From NCBI GenBank assembly GCA_033980235.1, contig CM067067.1:22155403-22219402 (forward strand): a DNA stretch of 64,000 nt, written 5' to 3'. Shown piece after piece: positions 36,978 through 49,876 of the stretch. Made by a program: the position numbers and the translations under genes. The notes under the pieces were generated by a model, which was not told the origin of the DNA, made no database searches, and saw only the letters and a program-made list of their open reading frames with translations. Numbering within the stretch: the stretch's first letter is position 1; each line of letters starts with the position of its first letter. The DNA comes from Diadema setosum (Eukaryota; Echinodermata; Echinoidea; Diadematoida; Diadematidae).

Positions 36978-38891
36978 TCTCAAATAATGAGTCTGGGGTA
37001 TCTTACACTACACCACATTGTTTAGACGCTGTGCAGTTGTGTTGCTTTTGCTTGAAACTTAAAGGTTTGACTAAGTCAAGGAACTATCTTCTTTTATATA
37101 CCGTTTCGCGACGTGACATACAACACGGAACTGATCGGACTCAAGTATATCAGGTTGTACCCAACAGAATTAATGGAATTTATGAACATTCTAATATTAG
37201 GAATCAAAACATTTTAGGACCTATGTTTGGTTAAAGTAAGCTAATCAAAACATGCCACTATATCATTGGTACGTTTGTTTGTTTCTTTTTGAAGTTTTAT
37301 GTAAACTTCATTCCACGGGTTTGTTAAAAAAAAAACCCACTAAACTCTTGTCTTTCATACCCGGATAGTTGAGGAATTAAAGGAGATAAGGGAGTAAAGT
37401 TTTAGCCTTTAAACATGACGTATCACTCTCCAACTACGCGTTATGCACATCTTCCATTGCACCACGCTCTTCCTCTCCAAAAGGATTTGCTACATCCCCA
37501 CTAATACGTAAGCGATGGCCAAGCAAATCAATTCACCCCGTCTGTTCTTTTTTTTTTCCCCTTCTTCTTCTGTATTATGACCAAGCTCAAGTGGCGCACG
37601 CGCTCCGCTCAACGCTATTACTTACCTCTGCACGTAAACCGGCGATACGGCTCCGTGTCGTAACCCCCCTGCAGGTATGAGACGGCCCAACACGAGACGA
37701 GGGCCAATTATGGAACGTTGATTTGGGCATTGGCCCCTCAAAAGACAATCTCTGCAGAGACAAGTGTGACGAGGGAGAGTTATGTTGCTAAAGACGGGAC
37801 AGTCGATTAAAACAAGTTTAGAATTACTCGCAGCACACAGGATACCTTCGACATTGATCGAAATCATGAGTTGACGTTTCAACGAAGCTACACAGTGTTT
37901 TTTCTATTCCTGGAGCAGGAAAGGTTAAAGTATTTTTTTTAATCTCTTTGCATGAAGCAACAACTTGAACAAGAGCAAAAATATACCATGTTTTTGTGGT
38001 AGAAAAAGTGACAGTGGTATCTATCACAGTTGTAGCAGCAGCAGCAGCGTCAGCAAAACCTGTTTAAAGAAAAGGGGTGATATTACTGAGATGGAGAATT
38101 TTGAAAAGGAAGTATAAATACAGTAGTAGTATACTAGTTTATCTAAGAGAAGTAATTAATGAGGATGAAAACGAAGACTATAAAGACCAAAGGGAGAATA
38201 TAAATAATATAAAAGCAGTAGCGATATTTGTTTTTATGACCATCGTAACAAACTATCTTAATTAGTGTTGATTCTACTTTCAGAACTATGTTACCTTCAT
38301 AGTCGTCGTTTTTTATTGCAGCAACATTTTTACTTGATATTAGTATAATATCATTGGTAACAAAAGATCAAACACGAAAACAGCAAAGTGCAAATATCAT
38401 CCATTCTTGAAGATCGTATTTGTACGTCTTGAAAATGTAGATTTATATTGCGCAGTTTCTATGATAGGAATATACTCAACTGCGCATGGCAATATGATCA
38501 AATTAAAAGGACAAACAGATTAATAAACAAATAACATGAATCAATAATTTCTTAACTGAAAAACTTACAATAAATTATGATAAGGAAACAAAATCAAAAG
38601 GGACTGATGATAACATAAATCGAATCATAACTCATAAAAGATATTTTGGAAGCCTACAGGAATGTGTTGCAACAAACATGGCTATGGAAAACTTGTCTGA
38701 AGTAGATGAGTTTTTAGAAAATTTGGGGGGCTGTTAATTTAATGACGCATGCCGGATTGAGAGAGGGAGATTATTTCAAAGTTTCTGTGCAGCACTAACA
38801 AAAGTAAGGTCTTCTACTGAAGAAACATAAACCTGAACATGTGACTAAATACAACAAAGTGTATTATTGGTTTTCCGAAATATTGCCTTAA

Positions 38892-39324
38892 AGGTACTAG
38901 CCCACATTTGCAAACCCACGAAAATCAAAACTGCATAAAACAGGTCCAATATGACTTCAAGTACATGTTATAACAGTAACATACCTCACCTGTTGCTCTT
39001 TGTCTCTACCATTCGATAAAAGAGAGAAAATCATCGTTTTAAAATCAATTTTCAAACCGGGTCAACCCGACCCAAAATCGAATTACGAGCGCGGGGTAGC
39101 TACGCACATTAACTAACACATGTATCGCATGCATGTAGTACGTGCGTGGACCGGAGCTAGCGAGCGTTTTTATACGCATGCATACGGTGCATTTTCACTT
39201 ATTTTTGTGAAAGTAATGGACTAATTGGAACGAAATTTTGCACAGGTGTTACTACAATCATACCTAAACTCCATGCTAACTATGAGACCAAGTGCTACAG
39301 GTTTACAAATGTGGGCTAATACCT
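38892..39324. mobile_element. TTAA-flanked 433-bp MITE
   Basis: Left end AGGTACTAGCCCACATTTGC and right end …AAATGTGGGCTAATACCT are inverted repeats of about 20 bp with one or two mismatches. TTAA flanks both sides (38888-38891 and 39325-39328). TTAA duplication points to the piggyBac or Kolobok superfamilies; the terminal bases are not the usual piggyBac CCC, so Kolobok or an unnamed family is possible. The interior has no transposase frame and includes a CpG- and GCATGC-rich part near 39080-39190. Confidence 0.8.
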
Positions 39325-39669
39325 TTAAAAAGATAATATGGCGCTATTGAATGTAAACTTGTCAGAAACAAACTTCCAGAAAAGACCCGAAGAGGGGCAT
39401 TGATGATAAATATAGGCTGTGGTACAGGACGTAGTTAATCAATCAAAGAAAAGAATACACATATTGGTTTGAATCGACCTGTCGGTATGTTGATCCAGGG
39501 AAGTGAGATGGGCAATGTTGAATCTTACAGGAGTCGTTCTTCCCAAAACGTACAGAGATGAGTTGATTTTAAATATTTGGGTTTGTTTGTGTTTTAAAGA
39601 GTTGAACCCAGATCGACGATGACGACGACGTTAACGACGTCGATGTTATAAAGCTGAGGAATCTATAAG

Positions 39670-39671
<2 letters not shown>

Positions 39672-39737
<66 letters not shown>

Positions 39738-39749
39738 AACAAACAAACC
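39672..39749. repeat. (CA)n then (AAAC)n
   Basis: About 30 CA units (39672-39732), the longest CA array in the window, followed by AAACAAACAAAC. Confidence 0.95.
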
Positions 39750-40689
39750 ACGCTATGCGACAAGAGGCACCACGCCATCACTAAGCTTAAATCGACGGTA
39801 TAAGCTGTTGATAGTGATTATTTACGACTTTCACATTTTGATGAAAACAAACCGGTTTATTGGCGTATCAATCTTATATTCAAATGGGAGATGCACCTGT
39901 GTACAAGAAAGATGATTCTTGACTACTAAATGAGATATATGTCATGAGACATTATATTATCAACTGATGCAAGCACCCTGGATTCGGACCAACTCTTGAA
40001 ATACATTCACTAGGAACAGGTGAATTGAGAAGCTATGTTCTCAGGGGGAGAATATCCATTGATTTGATTTGATAGCATTAAACTGGCCTGTTGTGGCAAT
40101 TATTCTAAAAAGGCTACGATGATTAGATGATAATTCTTCGCTCAAAGAAGAAGTACACTACTTTTCTCAAGGCAATTAGAGACAGACATACACGGATTCT
40201 TCTGGGTTGATACTCCTGACACAGGATTTATGGGCTACTTATGTAGTCTTGTCTATCCTGAAATGCTTTTAAAGATCTGATTAATGGTCGTATATAGAAG
40301 GGACAAATCGATCGTATAAATACCTATTTTCAATGAGTGCCACTTGTTCAAGTGAACAATCAGCCTTTCAGAAGCCCGGTCTGTTGATGTGTGCAACAAT
40401 AATGGTTACACAAGACGACCAGATAGGATACAGATGTAAAGGCGCCAGTAATAGTCCCGGATAACTGATTATTTGTTCGGTTTACCCTCCTTTCGTCTTT
40501 GTGATCTTATTGACAATGCTGTGAGTTAGATCCCCGTCCGTACGATAATACCGTACAATACGAATGACTTGTTTCGATCACACCACCACAACTCTTTCGG
40601 TGACCTAACTTACTGCAAAACGCATGTTATTGTTGTTGGTGTGAACAGTGCAATCTCTGAGGAATGAGATAAAAAGTGTGTAAAATGAA

Positions 40690-40850
40690 AAAGAAAGAAA
40701 GTATATAGAGAAAGAGAGATGTGAGGATAGGTAAAAACATAAATGGATAGATCGGCTATAAGAGAGAAAGAGGGAGAAAGTCAAGAGAGGGAGAGAGAGA
40801 GAGAGAGAGGGGGAGAGAGGATGGTGGGAGAGAGCGAGAGAGATGGGGAT
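40690..40850. repeat. GA-rich purine tract
   Basis: About 160 bp rich in GAGA and GGGAGA, including about 10 uninterrupted GA units near 40791-40808. Confidence 0.85.
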
Positions 40851-40899
40851 CAAATGCTGATCACTGGGCTAATCCGAAGTGAAAACATCGCGTATAAAA

Positions 40900-41220
40900 T
40901 GACGATATAGGCGTTCTTTCGAGAAAATATTCTACACATTATGCTGCGCCATTTATCGATCGGTGTCGGGACAGTTACGGCAACGGTGGCGGGCGATCTT
41001 CGCACAAGCGGCGATTGCCGTTATCCGCTGAATCCCGTCGCCTATTCATACCCCTTTGCTCTTTACAAAGCTTTAACTGACATTATGGAGACTGCACGCT
41101 ACTGTTTCGGGTCTTTGGCTTACCATCAACTCCCCATCCCTCCCCCCCCCCCCCCCGTCCTTTTGTCGCTACAATTTCCATTACGCCCCATCAATTTCAT
41201 AAATAGCTGTATGAATTAAC
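40900..41220. promoter_or_regulatory. GC-rich repeat-free block, possible enhancer
   Basis: About 300 bp with many CpGs in AT-rich intron DNA, about 1.5 kb upstream of the homeobox exon. It contains no transposon ends and is interrupted only by a C15 run. Several frames are open, consistent with composition. A regulatory role is inferred only from its position and its difference from its surroundings. Confidence 0.2.
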
Positions 41221-42680
41221 GTTACACGTCTTAAAAGTAATGAGGCGCGCTAGGTTCGATAAAGAACGGTAAAATGCGGCGTTTGCTTTGAAAGAATTTA
41301 CAAAAAAGAACAAGATAAAATACTTGAAGCAAACTTCCCCCTGATCATTAAAAGCCCCACAAAGTCACTTAGCGTAATACTATTTTTCAGCACGTCCAGT
41401 CATGCCAATTCAGGGTATTTGCAATGACAAATAGCGCGTTTACTAATGTGCAGAACAATGATGATCTTTTAGCGGACGCCTCCTTCTTCTCCCTCCCTCA
41501 TCGTCCCCGTTGGAGAGGACGCACCGAGGCGTGATTGTTCGAGTCCCACCACTTAGCGGATGACTTTTAAGAAGTCAGACGTTTGAATGACATGCCTCGA
41601 CTTCGTGCAGGTGCTAGTCAAGCTGAAAACACGGTGCTCTTAAACGCCCATCCGTGCTTAGCTTCTTGGCAACCTTTTTTCCGATGCGCCGAATTCACGG
41701 CTTTGACACATTAAGACAAGATTCGACCTGTACAATACCATGCTTATAAAGTTTGTGCTGAGGGTACGTACCGTCAAAACAGAAATATTCATCAAAGTTA
41801 TTCAGTGAAAATTAAAACTAGAATCAGTGAAAGAAAGAGAACGAAAGGATCACATATATAGGGATCGCCTTTCAAAGTTATGGACTCATGGTAAGAGAGT
41901 AAATCGCCTAAATATTACATACTAATTACTGACAACGATTACAATTCGAATGTTGTTAATGGAAACATCAATAACAGGATAATAGCGATAATATTAATAA
42001 GAAGAAAGTAATAACAATTACATATACAGCATTCTTTTTAGTGTCAGCTCTGTTTATCTTTTCTATATTAGACACATACACATTTTCGAGGACATAAAAG
42101 GTATACAAACAACCAGCACAAACACGTGTATGTGTACTAGGAAAAATGACCAAGTACTGCCTTTGGATATGATAGAAAGGAATATAAAATAGTTTTAAAG
42201 TTGCAAATTCTATGCATCTATAGGCGGAGAGGGAAAAGGTCAGGTGGGTGCATGTCAAATCTTGTCGAGGAAAGTTGTGCAAGGCATAACCACAATCCGA
42301 TACTATCCTGCACACATAGTTGCACCTCCCATATTTCATGTTTTGTTTGTTGGTTTGTTTGTTTGTTTTTTATCTGTGAATGACATAAAAACCTCAAGAT
42401 GCCCGACATTGCAGTTCCATATGGCGGGGGGTGGGGGGAGGGGGAGGAGGAGATAGATCGCGCGTTTAATATCATAGTACATCGCTTTTTCTTCAGAACC
42501 CTCAAACACAACTTTTGTAGTGGTAGGAAGAAAGCAGTTTGCAGCGGTATTAAAGAGAAAATTTATGAGTCTTGCATTAAGATTCCTTAGAGGGTTGACA
42601 TGGATGAGCTTTTTTCTTAAACTCTTACACCAGACTGAACGGAAAACCTCTTTATCTATTTTTTCTCTATTCTTTGCTAG

Positions 42681-42879
42681 GCCCGAAGCCAGTCGGTAGG
42701 CGGCCTAGAAAACCTGGCGTCGACCGCAAGCCGCGTCAGGCCTACTCGTCGAAACAGTTGGAACGGCTGGAGGAGGAGTTTAAGGCCGACAAGTACCTGA
42801 GCGTCAGCAAGCGGTTGGAGTTGAGCATGGCGCTCAACCTGACGGAGACCCAGATCAAGACGTGGTTCCAGAACAGGAG
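42681..42879 (+). CDS. Homeobox gene, exon 2 (most of the homeodomain)
   Basis: Encodes residues 262-328, bounded by TTTGCTAG|GCCC and ACAGGAG|GTGAGT. The homeodomain starts at about Asp276. The exon carries its N-terminal arm (RKPRQAY, unusual Q6-A7-Y8), helix 1 (QLERLEEEF), helix 2 (KYLSVSKRLELS) and most of recognition helix 3 (LTETQIKTWFQNRR). Invariant residues W48, F49, N51 and R53 and the usual L16, F20 and Q50 are present. Thr47 (KTWFQ) is typical of Bar, Tlx, Bsx and related NK-like groups rather than Hox or Msx, which have Ile47. A basic stretch (GRRPRKP) precedes the domain. The family cannot be fixed by eye; the invertebrate Bari group (Drosophila CG11085-type) is a tentative suggestion. 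Confidence 0.95.
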
Positions 42880-43108
42880 GTGAGTTAAAGTGACACCGCA
42901 ACAACCGTAACTAGGACTCTTCTTCTGGTACCATTGGAGGAAGGGGGTGGGGAAGGGGAGAGTGCAGGGAAGGTCAACTACCTAAAAAAAAAACTAAAAC
43001 GAAGGAGGAAAAGAGTCCTCAATCATTCGTTCATTGTATTACAGCTTCAGTAGACAGACATAAATTCGTTTTGATAAAGGATTTTATTGCACTGTGCTCT
43101 CGATTACA

Positions 43109-43175
43109 TAGATATATAGATAGGTAGATAGATATAGATAGATAGACAGACAGACAGACAGATAGACAGATAGAT
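43109..43175. repeat. (GATA)n/(GACA)n tetranucleotide repeat
   Basis: Interleaved GATA and GACA units, about 16 in all, 230 bp after exon 2. Confidence 0.9.
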
Positions 43176-46100
43176 GTAGGCTTTAGATGTATTATAATAT
43201 ACAAGTTTATATTTTACACTAAACAACATTTTCCCTCTGGAGGAATGCATTTAGTTATGTTCATCGATGTGTATCTGTATAATATTCCATTGCGCGAAGT
43301 ATGCAAACATATTCTATCTAAGTTTGTTCAATATCTCCCAGTATATCTTTAGTGACACCACCGGGCTGAGTCGTTGTATGTATAATAAAAATCACATGGA
43401 AATGAAATTGACTTATCCAAATTACCAGTTACTTATAGTACAATTCCGCACAATATCAGACAAGCTGAATGATTATACAAGATTCGTCCAAATCGGACAT
43501 GAAATAAGAAAATAATGGTATTTTAAAGTTTTGGATGTTTTCACTGAATACATCGTGTCGACACCGCACAACTATCACACTGGTTTGCATACACAAAAGA
43601 TATGATTTAAGTCACTTTTTGGTCAATGGTTTAAAATTTTCGACGTCTTTCTCCCTTATGGTCATCGTCGCCAGAATATGACAAGACCATTGTACCTTGA
43701 TATGAAGGATACATCTTATTCTTATCAATTTAGGTTCCGCGACATATGCTACTGCGACAATATTGCTCCCATGAAACATCTACTCGCTAAGCCAAACATA
43801 AATTCTACCCACAAACATAACCATAATGTCCATATCAAAATAAACCTAAAACCGGCCTATCACAAGCCCAACCCAACTCCTAAGTCCTTGAAGCAAATTA
43901 GACCGGAGAAATTGTCGCAGGAGCAAAATGTCGTGTCATCAATCAATTTCATGTAAGAAAAAAAGAAAGAAAGATAAATTTGGTGAAGAGTTGTGACACG
44001 GTGTTGGCAATGGATGATCTGTGTGCTAGTGTACAAACATGAAAAACTTTGAAATTCCATGAATTTCTTGTTTTAAATCCGACTTTGACGAACACTCTGC
44101 CATTCTGTCCATCGAACTTTAAGACACTTTTAGACACTTTAGCCAACATGAACATGGCGTGCAATGACTGTGCACTTAACGGTCACGCTAATTCGACATC
44201 ACGTCCACATGCATTCTATCCTTATGGTAACGTATTGGTGGACAGTGATGAAACCATGCAGAATGTTTCGCAGGGCAATAGGAGGATGTTTCCCATGAAA
44301 ACTTATACACAGAAATACGTATCGAATGTCATACAGGCGGATATACGATATGAAATCAAAATCATGCTGGCATTTTACATTAAAAAATTAATAACTGACG
44401 ATAAACAAATGAATAGTGTGACATGTCTTTCACTGAGCGATAGTTATAGAACAATCAGATAATATCATTTTGTTAATGTTTCCTGTAAAGTCCTTTTTTT
44501 TTTCTCAGAACCCGTAACTTGAATAATAATGTATGATAGTAGCAAATGAAAACGCAAAATGATGCATAAAACAACTTCTTTTGAAGTTACCAAAGTCTTG
44601 GGCGAATGCCGAAGTCTCCATGTCGTCTTGAACGGCAAGCTTGCAAAGCAAACCTGACAAACCACGTGACCTGTAAGACCGGTGTTTTTGCAGAATTTCC
44701 CACTCTTCATTTTCTAATCAAGTGGAGATGACCCCCAAGTGAATGCCCTTGCCACCCGATCGAAACGTTCCCGTCCTTCTGTCCCTTTTTCTCTGTTTTA
44801 TTTTTGCTGCCAAGATTGCGCGAAATAAAGCCAAATTTTCCCTCCTTGCAGAAAACAAAACAGGAGGTAGATGAGTTTCGAATGACGCAGAAAACTATCG
44901 AATTGCTTTCCGATAGTCCGGGCCCTACGGTTGGATCCACCGTCAGCCAACACACTTCAAGCGGAAATGCCTCTATGGTGTCTCAAAAGCGTCGTCTTAC
45001 TTTCCGTTTTCCCCCTTTTTCCCCTCCTTTCTGGTTATTTCTTTTCTCATATACTTTTTTGTTTTGTTTGTTTTTCTCGTGTTTGTTCTTCATTTTTCTC
45101 TTGCCGACGGTGTCGGTTACAAGATTGCGTACATGATCACGAGGCTTATATCAGTTCCAACATTGTTATGCATTTTGCTTTGCTTTGTTCTGTTTGTTTG
45201 CTTCATTGTTTTTCACAATCGACAAACTATTCGGACGTGCTATCATCCCTCCAAATCTCAAATCCTGTAAAGAATATCATGACATGATATAGGGCAAATA
45301 TCTTCCAATAGATAAATCTTTTATATACCTAGTCTCTCTTTCATTCTCTCTCTTTCTTTTCTTTGGTTTTTTTTAAGTACTTTTTGATTGAAGTAGGCTC
45401 CGATCAATCATTATTGTCATTTTTATTCATGAGTGTTGTGTCTTGGAGGACACTTTAAAGGGTCTTCTTCTCTTTCCCAGAAACTCTTTTCTTTTCCAAG
45501 TTTACTTCTCTCCTCGACGCTTCCTCTGACAATGTTTGACATGGTAGGTGAGGTTGTCAATAATTTCTGACAAGTATGATCTTCACATGGTTTACTTTTC
45601 TGCTAATCTTCCTCAAAGCAGTCCACGGTGGATGGGAGATTGAAAGGGAAGGTATGATTCTGATTGGGTCCAATCTTTGAGTCTTGATTCATGCTGCTGA
45701 ACTCCGCGTTCCAAAAATCTCGACAATATTTTTCTTTCTTCTCCTTTTTTTTTTTGGGTGGGGGGGGGGGCTGAAAAAAACTTCTAGAATTTGTTTATTG
45801 TCCTTACATGAACTAATCTTTACATTTCCATTATATATCTAATTATTCATTCATCTTTAGGATTTCAGGACAAAAAAAAAAAGAATAATTCCCAGAGCAT
45901 TATCGTTTTATTAAGACAACGTGTACTGTCTACAATGTTACAAAATCTCAAAGTTATTACTGCACAGATTCCTCAGCTGATTCCGTATGTGTATTTTCCC
46001 TTCATTTTTTCCCATTTTTTTCTCCCTGGCGGCGCAATGGCAAGGTCCTCGTCGATCGCCAAGATGATATTCTGCAACCAGCTAAACGAATTATCCATTT

Positions 46101-48515
46101 TACATAATCGCCATAAACTTGTCCCATCGGGGATGCCGAGTGAACAAGGGTCAATTGAAGAGTTGTTTCGCATCACGATGAGTCTTTCGATGCCAGTTTG
46201 AGAAAAAAAAAAACACCCAAAACAAACAAACAAAAAAACTTTGACCGTTGCAAGTGCGTGCGTGCGTAGGCCACCAAAGACAAAGATTACATAGGACAAG
46301 AAGACAAGTAACGTACATATTATATAAATGGAGAAAGACAAATGCCGCTCTTCACGATCGATTCAAGGCGACACCGCCTCCGTTGAATTCAGTGCGCAGC
46401 TGTCACTCGCCTCTGTGCACCTCTAATGCGTTCCCCGCGCGCACAAATACACCTTCACATCTATAAATAAATATATAAAAATGTCTAGTCTCTACAGCTA
46501 GACACACGTCCTCTGTCAATGCTAACAAAATACACCAACGTAACAACTCTTGTGTATGTAGGAATGTTGTGGGGCTTAACAAGCTGAACTGGAGCGTCAG
46601 CTAGCTTGTCAAACCTGAACACACCGATACTTCACGGGGTCTGAGAGAGACAAGACAACGTCTAAACGCGGCATTCTTGCACTAAAACCGACTGACTTTT
46701 TGTCGCATAACCGCACGGCACTGTTACGCCTCGGCTGCTCGTAGATTGGCAAATCGGATCAATTATTGCGCACCTTGGAAACCGCGCGAGAGTGGTGTAA
46801 CCAATTAAATTCATTTTAAGATCTCGCCTTTTGTACGGCTTGGTCGACAAATTGGCGGTAATGAGTTTCAGGGGGAATTCTTAACGAGCCGTCTGCGGTT
46901 ATTTCGTTCCGTTTGGGAAAGAGCATCGGGTTCGGCATGAAGAAATCCTTTAATAAATCAGAAACGCCACTCATCAGGCGTATGAAAAATCGATGTCGGT
47001 TTAGAGAGCCTCAGTCGATGTGCTGTACGCGCAGCCCAACGATTTGCGCATGCTGAAGAAGCTATTTTGCATACAAAACATTTCTGCTACTCCAGAAATA
47101 CATGTTTATCAGTAATCTTTGCGTGAGTTTCATTCCAGTAGTTCAGATTACAAGCAAGCGATTGTCTGATATGGAACCCGGAAGGATTTTTACATAGTTT
47201 ACGGGGATTTTAGTTATCTTGTAGAGCACGGATTAATGTCATTAAATGGTTATGGCATAGTAGTATCTGTGAGGCGGGAGAGATCCACCTTCCTGGTCTT
47301 TTTTCTTTCTTTCTTTTTTAAAGGGGGAGGGGGAGAAATCTAAACCACAAAACACTCTTGTGTTGTTGTTGTTTTTTTCCTGCATGCCTCTCCTTGAAGC
47401 GACGGAAGTAGCGCCACGTACCATGTCGGCACACGTAAGACTAGCACTAAGGCAGCAGGTTGCAAGCTGCATTTTCCACGTCACACTCTGTCACGCCATC
47501 GAGTGCATTCTTCTTTCTTTCGTACTCACTCTCTACTTTTTTTTTTCTTCACTGGTCCCTGATTGGCGTCAGGTTATTTCGCTGCGAACCCACAAGAATC
47601 AATGTTTGCCCGCGCGCACTTTTCCCTCCGAAAAATCTATACTTAATGCAATTTACAGGATGATTATTGCAATTATTCCAAATATCTTCAAGGCTTAAAT
47701 AGTCACTATTTGATCTCAAATGGTAATTCTTCACTCTGCAATCATCATTCGATTCCCGGAGAGGAAGAAAGAGAGAATAAAAACGGTATTGACCGCCGAC
47801 AGCCGGAGATATGCGAAATTAAAATATCCTCCCATGCCCCTTTGTAAAGGACGTGTTTTGCTAAAACCCACAATGCATTTCGGCGGGAGAGCTTATGCCT
47901 TGCTGCGGGGATGAAGAGAGAGAGGGGGGGGGGGGAGGAGGGGATTTTCTGAAATGGATTTATATTAATTTTACTGCTCAATCAAACTTCTCCACAATGG
48001 AAATGAATGCCTTATTAATTAAGTCTTTACAGATACGCAAACTTTACCACTGGTATAAGGGCAACGAGTGAGAGAGAGAGAGAGAAAGGGGGGGGGGGGA
48101 TGGGGGAGAGAGCCGCTGGTTTTGTGAGGTTTTGCGCGAACGGCGCTGACGTGAAGGGTATTGGTGATTGCATTGATTTGACGCGGGGCGATACTCCCCC
48201 TGGGTGCAGCGAAATTGAAAGGAATTGAATGACGCGCTTGAGGGATACCGTGGTCTTTTCAGCCACCAACGAGCGGCAAAATGCGTCTTGAGCCATCATT
48301 CAAATTCTATTAGGTGGTGCGATCTTGTAAGCATTCTTTTTTTTTTATCATTATTACTCTACATCCTGCATTCAAATATCATTTGATGTTCCCTGGTGGG
48401 CTAAATAATAGATCCTTCTAACAAAATATCTAGTCGATATCTTGTTACATTGTCCAAAGGAAGACAAACGAAAAAGCTCAGAAAACCCTGAAAAACTACT
48501 GTTATCAAAACTGTG

Positions 48516-48517
<2 letters not shown>

Positions 48518-48553
<36 letters not shown>

Positions 48554-48562
48554 TATATATAT

Positions 48563-48594
<32 letters not shown>

Positions 48595-48626
48595 AACTGT
48601 GTAATATATATATATATATATTATAT

Positions 48627-48683
<57 letters not shown>

Positions 48684-48723
48684 TAAGCTTCTCCGAGCAG
48701 AAACTAATTGCAGTTATATATGT

Positions 48724-48783
<60 letters not shown>

Positions 48784-48784
48784 G
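48518..48784. repeat. Complex (TA)n cluster
   Basis: Several TA arrays separated by short words. ACTGTGTAATATAT occurs twice (about 48510 and 48596), showing that the array duplicated with its flank. A second array (about 48717-48784) follows 40 bp of unique sequence. Confidence 0.9.
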
Positions 48785-49087
48785 CATGTTTATCATAACT
48801 ACTACTGAGAATTAGATGTAACATAGAAAAAAATAGTCATTTTCAGTGAAAGTGAAACAATGATGATAAAATAATAATGAATACAATAACTTCTTTAAAA
48901 AAGTTAAAGAGGTAGAGGGGAGGATAAGTGCCCTTCTCAACTTCTAGATGGTCAACATGAGGCGGAAATCATAACCAATGAACCGAAAGATCACTCTACA
49001 GAATCATAGAATTCAGTGATATTAACACACTACAACAAATCTGAATGGCATAATGAAATACATAGATCATTTGTATGGTATACATCC

Positions 49088-49185
49088 GTTACGTAATCTT
49101 TAAGGAGAATGGGATCTTATTTTATATCTATATATAGTTACATAATCTTTAAGGAGTATGGGATCTTATTTTATATCGAACTCTC
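49088..49185. repeat. 49-bp tandem duplication
   Basis: GTTACGTAATCTTTAAGGAG at 49088 recurs as GTTACATAATCTTTAAGGAG at 49137. Both copies continue with ATGGGATCTTATTTTATATC and differ by only a couple of bases, so this is a fairly recent duplication. Confidence 0.9.
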
Positions 49186-49579
49186 GGGTGGCGAAGAAAG
49201 TGAAAAAAAATTCCTGCTCAATCCTTTCTGTGCCACTGAGTTGAATACACACAAATTTCATACACTTTCATATGAACAGAGAATTTCTGTTGCACATGGA
49301 GGGTTAAAAGAGTTCTGTCAAATGCACAAAGTACTAGTAGTTAACAAGTTAGATAAGATAATCGTGATAAACACTACGCTTATCCAGAGCTTTGATATGA
49401 TACAAGGCACGCGATGCCTTTAATGAGACATTTTACACCCCTGTTAGGGTCGCTACATTCATATCTACTGGCGAAAATTGACCCCGCACTGTACTACCTG
49501 CAGCACTGTATAGAACACGGCAGATGCTTGTGTGTCATAATCCCCTCGCATATATATATATATATATATCTCCCTCGCC

Positions 49580-49610
<31 letters not shown>

Positions 49611-49814
49611 TTCTTACTTTCTTTTAATGTTTCATTGGGACCATTGGAACTCCCCTTCCCTTCTTCATCCAACGAACAGAAGAACTATGTCAAACCAAAT
49701 TCTACCACCTAACCACTTTCCTCTCATTATATTTTTCCCGTTACAAGTGCTTGGTATAAATGCCTCCATTGATTTCCTTATCTCTCTCATAATTCCAATA
49801 ACTCTCTCTCCCTC

Positions 49815-49815
<1 letters not shown>

Positions 49816-49863
<48 letters not shown>

Positions 49864-49876
49864 TCTATCTATCTCT
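49816..49876. repeat. (TATC)n tetranucleotide repeat
   Basis: About 15 TCTA units with one interruption, preceded by CTCTCTCC. Confidence 0.95.

Larger units (their letters stand above)
29917..42680 (+). other. Intron 1 (12,764 bp, phase 1)
   Basis: Starts GTACGT and ends in a pyrimidine-rich tract with TTTGCTAG. Joining the flanks rebuilds Gly262 and keeps the frame. Besides the repeats listed separately it holds G/C runs (32866-32875, 33639-33654, 41142-41156), a T-run of about 30 at 36568-36597, and visibly GC-richer repeat-free blocks (33930-34130, 34480-34860, 37430-37880, 40900-41220, 41460-41720) that are plausible enhancer candidates. The remaining DNA is AT-rich with no supported gene on either strand. 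Confidence 0.85.

Noticed and set aside
41540..41562. GTTCGAGTCCCACCA, B-box-like sequence
   Set aside because: The T-stem fails to pair and no A box or tRNA fold is visible upstream.
29876..42700. Assignment of the gene to the Hox cluster
   Set aside because: No YPWM hexapeptide, Thr47 in helix 3, and intron placement inside the homeodomain do not fit Hox genes.
44049..44462. 137-codon + strand frame in intron 2
   Set aside because: No recognisable domain. A frame of this length is expected about once by chance in a window of this size, and a minus-strand frame overlaps it.
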